Source: an uncultured Arenicella sp. (GTDB lineage: Bacteria > Pseudomonadota > Gammaproteobacteria > Arenicellales > Arenicellaceae). Taken from it: 64,000 bases of DNA. This document shows, piece by piece, positions 59,131-64,000 of this stretch. The stretch lies in NCBI GenBank assembly GCA_947499305.1, contig CANMNN010000013.1:1-64000 (forward strand), read 5' to 3'. The position numbers and the translations under genes are program-made. Each line of letters starts with the position of its first letter. Within the stretch, counting starts at the first letter, position 1. Below the pieces are notes generated by a model that was not told where the DNA came from, did not search any database, and saw only the letters and a list, made by a program, of their open reading frames with translations.

Positions 59131-59837
59131 TGTCTAATTCAACCTTTGGTTCAAACATAAAACCTTCGACTGCAGGTTTTACCTTGATCGAGGTTATGGT
59201 CGCGGTCGGCATTTTTGCCGTGATCGCTAGCATTGTCGGCCCAGCTCTATTTCAGTTTTTAGAAATTCGAGATCGAGCAGGTGCTAAACAGGAGCGGCTC
59301 GAGAGCCTGCAAAAGACATTTCTGTTTCTAGCTAACGATCTGCGCTATGCCGCTAATCGGCTAGGCAAGGATGAGTTTGGTGATGCCGCTGATGCGACGC
59401 TGCTTGTAGGCGATGACGCTTTGCTGGAACTCACCACGGCTTATCCCGATTTAAATCTTGGTGGATTAGCTGTGCCGAGGCGAGTTATTTGGCGTTTAGA
59501 TGACGGTGTGCTCTTGCGGCTGCAATCGCCGGTTATGGACCCAGATAGTGATACTCGCCAACTCAAGCAAGTATTGCTTAGCGACATTCGGGATGTTGAG
59601 ATTGAGTTAAGTGCGATCGAAGATGGGCGTGATAGCACTTCTAAGCGTTGGGAAGAGCAAACGCGCCTACCGGATAAAATAAGCGTGACGATCGAGCTGG
59701 AAAATAAAACTGAGTATCGGCGCGTCTTTACGATGCTTGGTGGTAATAGTGTAGATGCGGTTGCGGCTAGTTTGAATTCGCCGTCAACAGGCATTCCGGG
59801 TGGAGATTCGCCACCGAGAGACCAAGATGATGGTTAG
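59130..59837 (+). CDS. gspJ: T2SS minor pseudopilin GspJ
   Basis: 235 residues from the ATG at 59130 that overlaps the gspI stop as TGATG (a GTG one codon earlier is possible). Prepilin site TAG|FTLIEVMVAVGIFAVI. The following domain has the GspJ pattern (RAGAKQERLESLQKTFLFLA, NDLRYAANR). Tip-complex component. Gly/Pro-rich tail overlapping gspK. Confidence 0.9.
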   Translation: MSNSTFGSNIKPSTAGFTLIEVMVAVGIFAVIASIVGPALFQFLEIRDRAGAKQERLESLQKTFLFLANDLRYAANRLGKDEFGDAADATLLVGDDALLELTTAYPDLNLGGLAVPRRVIWRLDDGVLLRLQSPVMDPDSDTRQLKQVLLSDIRDVEIELSAIEDGRDSTSKRWEEQTRLPDKISVTIELENKTEYRRVFTMLGGNSVDAVAASLNSPSTGIPGGDSPPRDQDDG

Positions 59838-60981
59838 ACAACCCGCTAATACCACAAAGCAGAAAGGCGTGGTTTTAATCGTGGTGATTTTTGCGATTGT
59901 ACTGATGACCACGCTCTTGGCTATTATGATCGAAGATCAACATATGTTTGTGCGCCGCTTGGGCAATCAAAAAGTCGCTGAACAGGGTTACCAATATACC
60001 CAAGGCTTGAATGCCTGGGCTGAGCGGGTGCTCAATGACGATCAGAATAGAGCTATTGACTATTTGGATGAAGATTGGGCTAAGTTCGGGCGACCCGAAG
60101 AGCTAGGAGATAATGACGCGGAGCAAGGGGCAGATTCTTTCTCTCTTGATAGGAGTACACAGAGAGCTCAGGAAGAGTCTGATGAAGAAAATGCAACAAT
60201 TGATTTTGGTATTGATGAAGTTGAAGTCACGATTGATGACCTTCAGGGCCGTTACAACTTGAATAATTTGGCGATCAAAGAGCCTCAAGCAGCGGCGAAC
60301 CAAAAGCGGATTTTTCAAAACTTGTTAAGCGTTTTGGAAATAGGTGAGTTTGATGAGCGAGACAGGCTTCACGGCGCATTGGTCGATTGGGTAGACGAGA
60401 ACGACTTATCCGGGCCAAACGGTTTTGAGAGTGGAGACTATGGCAGCAAGACGGTTTCATACTTTGCTGCGGACCAGAAGTTGACGTCTATCGGCGAGCT
60501 TCGGTTCGTTGAAGGTTTTAATCAAGAAATAATCAACAAATTGAGGCCTTATGTGTCGGTATTGCCAGTCGAAACCGCAAAAATAAATATCAACACTACA
60601 AGTCCTGAAATTTTAGCCAGCTTGAGTAAGAGTGTGGTTACTGATCTAGGTTCTGTAACTAGCTTTCTTGCTCAGCGAGAACAAGAAGGTTTTCAAGGGT
60701 TTAGCGAAGTCACCACTGCTCAAACCGCAGTTATTGCATCATCAGCAGCGAACGGTGGCTTTATTCAAGGTATGATGCAACTCAACAGCCAATTCTTTCA
60801 GATTAACGCTAAAGTGACCCTCGGCAATCGTGACTTTTGTATGACCTCATTAGTATTGCGAGAAAGCGCCACGGCCGAAGGTGGAACCACTCCTAAAGTA
60901 ACAGTATTGAATCGCCAACACAGTACTCTGTGTGAAGAGCAAAGCACAATAACAACAAATAGCGATGAAGATTTATCTTAA
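59827..60981 (+). CDS. gspK: T2SS minor pseudopilin GspK
   Basis: 384 residues from the ATG at 59827; an in-frame start at 59800 lies deeper inside gspJ. Prepilin-like site KQKG|VVLIVVIFAIVLMT; as usual for GspK, the +5 glutamate is absent. The large all-alpha plus mixed domain includes DDLQGRYNLNNL and KININTTSPEILASLS, typical of GspK. It caps the pseudopilus tip. Overlaps gspJ and gspL. Confidence 0.93.
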   Translation: MMVRQPANTTKQKGVVLIVVIFAIVLMTTLLAIMIEDQHMFVRRLGNQKVAEQGYQYTQGLNAWAERVLNDDQNRAIDYLDEDWAKFGRPEELGDNDAEQGADSFSLDRSTQRAQEESDEENATIDFGIDEVEVTIDDLQGRYNLNNLAIKEPQAAANQKRIFQNLLSVLEIGEFDERDRLHGALVDWVDENDLSGPNGFESGDYGSKTVSYFAADQKLTSIGELRFVEGFNQEIINKLRPYVSVLPVETAKININTTSPEILASLSKSVVTDLGSVTSFLAQREQEGFQGFSEVTTAQTAVIASSAANGGFIQGMMQLNSQFFQINAKVTLGNRDFCMTSLVLRESATAEGGTTPKVTVLNRQHSTLCEEQSTITTNSDEDLS

Positions 60982-62134
60982 TTTAGAAGCCCCTTATGAA
61001 TGGGCTCGCGTCAGCGCCAAAACGGTAACGGCTTTTGGCGAAGTACCGTCCCCAGCAGATTATCCCATTGATGACGAAGACGAAGTCATTGGAGTGGTCT
61101 CTGGTGAATGGGTCACCAGCCATCAGGTAAACTTGCCTGCAAAGACCCGTAAGCAGTTCAACACAGCGTTGCCATATTCTTTGGAAGAAGCGATCTCTGA
61201 AGATGTTGAAAACATGCATTTTGTCTGCCCTAATTGGAAGGCCGGTGAGGATGTGGCTGTATTTGTCGTTGCTAAAAATAAAATGCTTGAGTGGAAAGAG
61301 GTGGCTACTGATCATCGCTTACCCATCAAACAACTTTTGCCCGATTACGCGTTGTTACCGTTTCATGATGCCGCGGATTGCTCTGTCGCTCTTAGTGAAC
61401 ATGGTTTACTGACACACAATCGTGATGGAACCGGGGTTAGCATAGACCCAGATTTTCTAGATGCATGGCTGATGAACACAGATACTAGTGACATCATCGC
61501 GGTAAATAGTGAGCAGCTTGCGGAAAACTTAATCGCTGAGCATCCAGAGAGGGATTTTCGCTTCTGGGCCTTCGGTGAGAAACTGTCTCATTGGCTTGAA
61601 TATGCACAAACTTCGACCATTGAGTTATGGACCGATACTTATCGTCCTCGAGTCAGCCGGCGTAACAAGAAGGTTTATTTGCTCCCCCTCGCATTGATCG
61701 TGTTGAGTATTACTTTAAAACTTGGTTACGACTCCTATCGTTATTTCGCCATGCATGCAGAAATTGCTGCGATTGAGACGGAAGCGAAATCGATTTTGAA
61801 AAAACGGTTCCCCGTTTTTAAAACAGTCGCTAGCGGAACCGAACGCGAGCTCATGGAAAAAGGCATTGCTCGTATGGGAGGGCCAGATCGTTCTAAGAGC
61901 GTGCATAATACCTTGGCGCAGGCAGCGGCAATTCTTTCGCGCCAACGAGTTAGCTTAAGTGATATTACATTTCGCAATGAGGAGTTAATTTTAACCTGCT
62001 TGTTAAACGATTTCTCTCAGGTAGATCTTCTGAATAAACAATTTAATCAGCGCCCCGGTTTGAATGCAACACTGCAATCCTCGGCCTCTGAAGATGGCAA
62101 AATTATCGCTAGCTATAGCATCAAGAACAATTAA
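60965..62134 (+). CDS. gspL: T2SS inner-membrane platform protein GspL
   Basis: 389 residues. Cytoplasmic actin-like domain 1-230 that recruits the GspE ATPase; one membrane helix at about 239-256 (KVYLLPLALIVLSITLKL); periplasmic ferredoxin-like domain beyond. The ATG lies 17 nt inside the gspK end. gspM follows 18 nt after its stop. Confidence 0.9.
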   Translation: MKIYLNLEAPYEWARVSAKTVTAFGEVPSPADYPIDDEDEVIGVVSGEWVTSHQVNLPAKTRKQFNTALPYSLEEAISEDVENMHFVCPNWKAGEDVAVFVVAKNKMLEWKEVATDHRLPIKQLLPDYALLPFHDAADCSVALSEHGLLTHNRDGTGVSIDPDFLDAWLMNTDTSDIIAVNSEQLAENLIAEHPERDFRFWAFGEKLSHWLEYAQTSTIELWTDTYRPRVSRRNKKVYLLPLALIVLSITLKLGYDSYRYFAMHAEIAAIETEAKSILKKRFPVFKTVASGTERELMEKGIARMGGPDRSKSVHNTLAQAAAILSRQRVSLSDITFRNEELILTCLLNDFSQVDLLNKQFNQRPGLNATLQSSASEDGKIIASYSIKNN

Positions 62135-62152
62135 GGTGCGGAACTGAGTTTT

Positions 62153-62653
62153 ATGGATTCAATTAAAAAATACTGGGCAGAATTGCAGCCACGAGAGCGT
62201 CTTATATTAGGTTTGGGCAGTGTCATCGTGTCATTGATTCTTATCTATGCGTTATTGCTGCAGCCGCTTTATCGAGCTCTAGCACATATGGAAGGTGTTT
62301 TACCCAGTTTACGGAGTAATCTAGTTTGGATGCGTCAAACTGATCAGCTTCTTGAACGTGGCGGTAATATCTCGGTAGAATCTTCAATAGAGGGGGCAAA
62401 TGAGTCATTGCTTTCGGTTGTTGAATCGACCGCTCGACTAGCCAATATTCGCAAGTCAATTCAGCAAATGGTACCCGCGCTCGAGAGTAATGAAGTGCGA
62501 GTGGTTCTGGAAAATGCCGACTTTAACCAATGGCTTCGCTGGGTCGATACTTTGTACAAGCGTAATGGTGTCGATATTAGGCAAGTTAGTGCCGAGCGTG
62601 ATGAAGATCAGCCAAATATTGCTGAAATCAGAGTTACGTTCTTTAGGCCTTAA
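62153..62653 (+). CDS. gspM: T2SS inner-membrane platform protein GspM
   Basis: 166 residues. N-terminal cytoplasmic tail, membrane helix at about 18-38 (LILGLGSVIVSLILIYALLL), periplasmic ferredoxin-like domain partner of GspL. Typical opening (WAELQPRERLILGLG). It is the last recognisable gene of the run; no gspN follows. The next terminator is at 63022-63061. Confidence 0.9.
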   Translation: MDSIKKYWAELQPRERLILGLGSVIVSLILIYALLLQPLYRALAHMEGVLPSLRSNLVWMRQTDQLLERGGNISVESSIEGANESLLSVVESTARLANIRKSIQQMVPALESNEVRVVLENADFNQWLRWVDTLYKRNGVDIRQVSAERDEDQPNIAEIRVTFFRP

Positions 62654-63123
62654 ATACGCAGTAGTACTCTAAATATACGGCGTGGTGATGGTCTTCTAGC
62701 GATCAAATTATTGGTAGTCTGTTTTTAGAGTACGCCAAGAAGTTGAATATTGGATTGGCTTAGATACTCATGCGCTACACGCCCTTGAAATCTCGGTTTG
62801 CAATGACGTAAAAACATGGCAAGAAAAAGCAGGTTATCAATGCTCAAGGTAGAGCAAAGGGCTGTTTGGGGAAATAAAGCCCCTGATGATCAAAAAGTGG
62901 TTCAAAAAGCCAGTTCAAAACTCTAGCTTAAAAATTTAAGTTCGTAGGGTTCTCAAAAAGACATTTGGCTGACTAAATAAGCAGAGATACTTTTAGAAGT
63001 TTTGTTGGCTTACGAGTAAATAAAAAGGCCGCTCAGCGATATTTTGCTAAGCGGCCTTTTTAGGTTTAGGTTTATAGGGGCTTGTTACTCTCTTTTGCGG
63101 GTCTATTCGCTAGTGAGTTTGGC
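62654..63123. other. 470-bp gap between gspM and the cytochrome gene
   Basis: No gene with a start codon and a ribosome site. A 44-codon frame without any start, about 62712-62850 (VRQEVEYWIGLDTHAL...), could be a gene relic; I cannot identify it. The gap ends in a strong terminator. Confidence 0.4.
63022..63061. terminator. Bidirectional terminator
   Basis: A5, GGCCGCT, imperfect inner stem, AGCGGCC, T5. It serves gspM from the left and the cytochrome gene from the right. Confidence 0.85.
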
Positions 63124-63600
63124 TTATTTTGATTCTTCGATCATATACTCGACAATGTCTCGAATATTTTGATCGCTTAGGGCCGCGTTACCGCCTTTAG
63201 CTGGCATGGCATTGATACCATTGATCGCGTTAGTCGTTAGCGTGTCTATGCCCTTGGCAATTCTGTCGGTCCAAGCAGCAACGTCACCGGTAATTGGCGC
63301 TCCAGCTGCACCGCTAGCATGACAAGCGCCACAGCTAACATACATATCTTTTGCCGTTAATTCTGTTGCAACAACCGGTGCCGCTGCCGCGGTCTCTGCT
63401 GAGAACTTGCCTACTGGGGCGATGCGCTCGGCAATCGCTTGTGTATTTTCACGATCGCTTCGTTCGTCCAATCGAGTGTTTACATCATTTGCCGCGAACG
63501 AGGCTAGTACCGCGATAATCACGGCCATTACAACCATGGCGATAATCATGATGATAAATAGTCGACCAAACGTTGAATCATTCATTTGCTCTTCGCTCAT
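63124..63600 (-). CDS. Membrane-anchored c-type cytochrome, c5-like
   Basis: 158 residues. An uncleaved N-terminal membrane anchor (residues 14-36, LFIIMIIAMVVMAVIIAVL), a linker rich in Ala/Pro/Glu, then one heme c domain. The heme attachment is C90-x-x-C93-H94 (VSCGACHASG), and M132 (NAMPAKGG) is the likely sixth ligand. It carries electrons in the periplasm. The class resembles cytochrome c5/CytC4-like carriers. Monocistronic with terminator downstream. Confidence 0.9.
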   Translation of the reverse strand: MSEEQMNDSTFGRLFIIMIIAMVVMAVIIAVLASFAANDVNTRLDERSDRENTQAIAERIAPVGKFSAETAAAAPVVATELTAKDMYVSCGACHASGAAGAPITGDVAAWTDRIAKGIDTLTTNAINGINAMPAKGGNAALSDQNIRDIVEYMIEESK

Positions 63601-63886
63601 TGGAACACCTTTTCTATGTTTACTATTAAATGGCCGTATCAGTCGCTACCAATATGCTTGCCAATTTAGCCGTCCGATATTTAATCAATTGTTTTAACAT
63701 CAGACGTGGTTTGAAATCGGGGGCGATTATAGCTCATCTCCCGATAGGGAAAAACAGTTTTTAATCGCCTTTTATGCTTTAAATAATGAGTATTGACTAA
63801 GATCGATAAGCCGGTCTTCATCTGCCCTGGTTATGCCTATGGCTGTAAAATGCTATTAAGCTCAGCCCTTAAACAGAGAACCTAAG

Positions 63887-64000
63887 ATGCCTCGAATTAC
63901 TCTACGGCCTAATTGGGAGCCTATTGATCGAGCTGCGCTCTTGATGAAGGCTTCAGTTGGTGTCTGTCTGCTAGAGCGTCTACTTGGTTTGGCACTTTTT
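63887..64000 (+). CDS. Start of an unidentified gene, cut by the window end
   Basis: From the ATG at 63887 the frame is open to the last base (38 codons): MPRITLRPNWEPIDR, then a hydrophobic LLMKASVGVCLLERLLGLAL stretch. Only a weak ribosome site (AGAGAACC) precedes it. It could equally be chance, since the fragment is short. No family recognised. Confidence 0.4.
   Translation, partial: MPRITLRPNWEPIDRAALLMKASVGVCLLERLLGLALF

Noticed and set aside
62712-62850. 44-codon frame with VRQEVEYWIGLDTHAL
   Set aside because: There is no ATG, GTG or TTG start and I could not identify a family; recorded only as a possible relic.

Overview
The window looks like chromosome from a gammaproteobacterium of moderate to low GC, probably free-living and perhaps marine; this is an inference from gene order and protein families, and no taxonomic marker such as rRNA is present. 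Classic gammaproteobacterial neighbourhoods are intact: nudJ-like/mnmA, cspD divergent from clpS-clpA, purM-purN-DUF3108 beside hda and an arsC-like gene, pepA-holC-valS divergent from lptF-lptG, and guaB-guaA. No tRNA, rRNA, CRISPR array, prophage or intact insertion sequence was seen.

Layout. 1-1 kb: a TetR repressor and a small secreted protein cut by the window edge, sharing a matching 18-bp operator. 1.2-3.8 kb: a DUF2726/zinc-finger protein and the tRNA-thiolation pair mnmA/nudix. 4.1-9.7 kb: monomeric isocitrate dehydrogenase, cspD, clpS and clpA. 9.9-16.0 kb is an accessory, decaying zone: a broken dienelactone hydrolase, a secreted beta-helix protein, a TetR/alcohol dehydrogenase pair, and remnants of three IS families (IS5, IS481, IS200). 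16.2-40.5 kb is mostly housekeeping: nitrilase, purine synthesis, Hda, envelope proteins, lytic transglycosylase, proS, class I fumarase, a lipoprotein, an ABC-F protein, valS, holC, pepA and the LPS-export permeases lptFG.

40.5-44.8 kb holds the least explained locus. An intergenic stretch with two perfect DnaA boxes in inverted orientation precedes a tight three-gene operon (helical protein, DUF6384 membrane protein, long coiled-coil protein with an Arg/Gly-rich tail) closed by a strong terminator. 44.8-50.4 kb carries sodB, pyk, guaB (apparently leaderless) and guaA. 50.5-55 kb has a large secreted Gly-rich protein with Ca-binding type-3 repeats and a polytopic membrane protein. 55-58 kb is an ECF sigma factor/VWA protein pair. 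58.2-62.7 kb is the distal half of a type II secretion operon (gspH-I-J-K-L-M). The window ends with a membrane-anchored cytochrome c and the start of an unidentified gene.

Functionally, the core genes cover nucleotide synthesis (purM, purN, guaB, guaA), translation quality and tRNA charging or modification (mnmA, proS, valS, ABC-F), replication control (hda, holC), proteolysis (clpS, clpA, pepA) and envelope assembly (lptFG, T2SS, lytic transglycosylase). The likeliest T2SS cargo visible here is the two secreted proteins, which share a short acidic/leucine motif, but that link is speculative.
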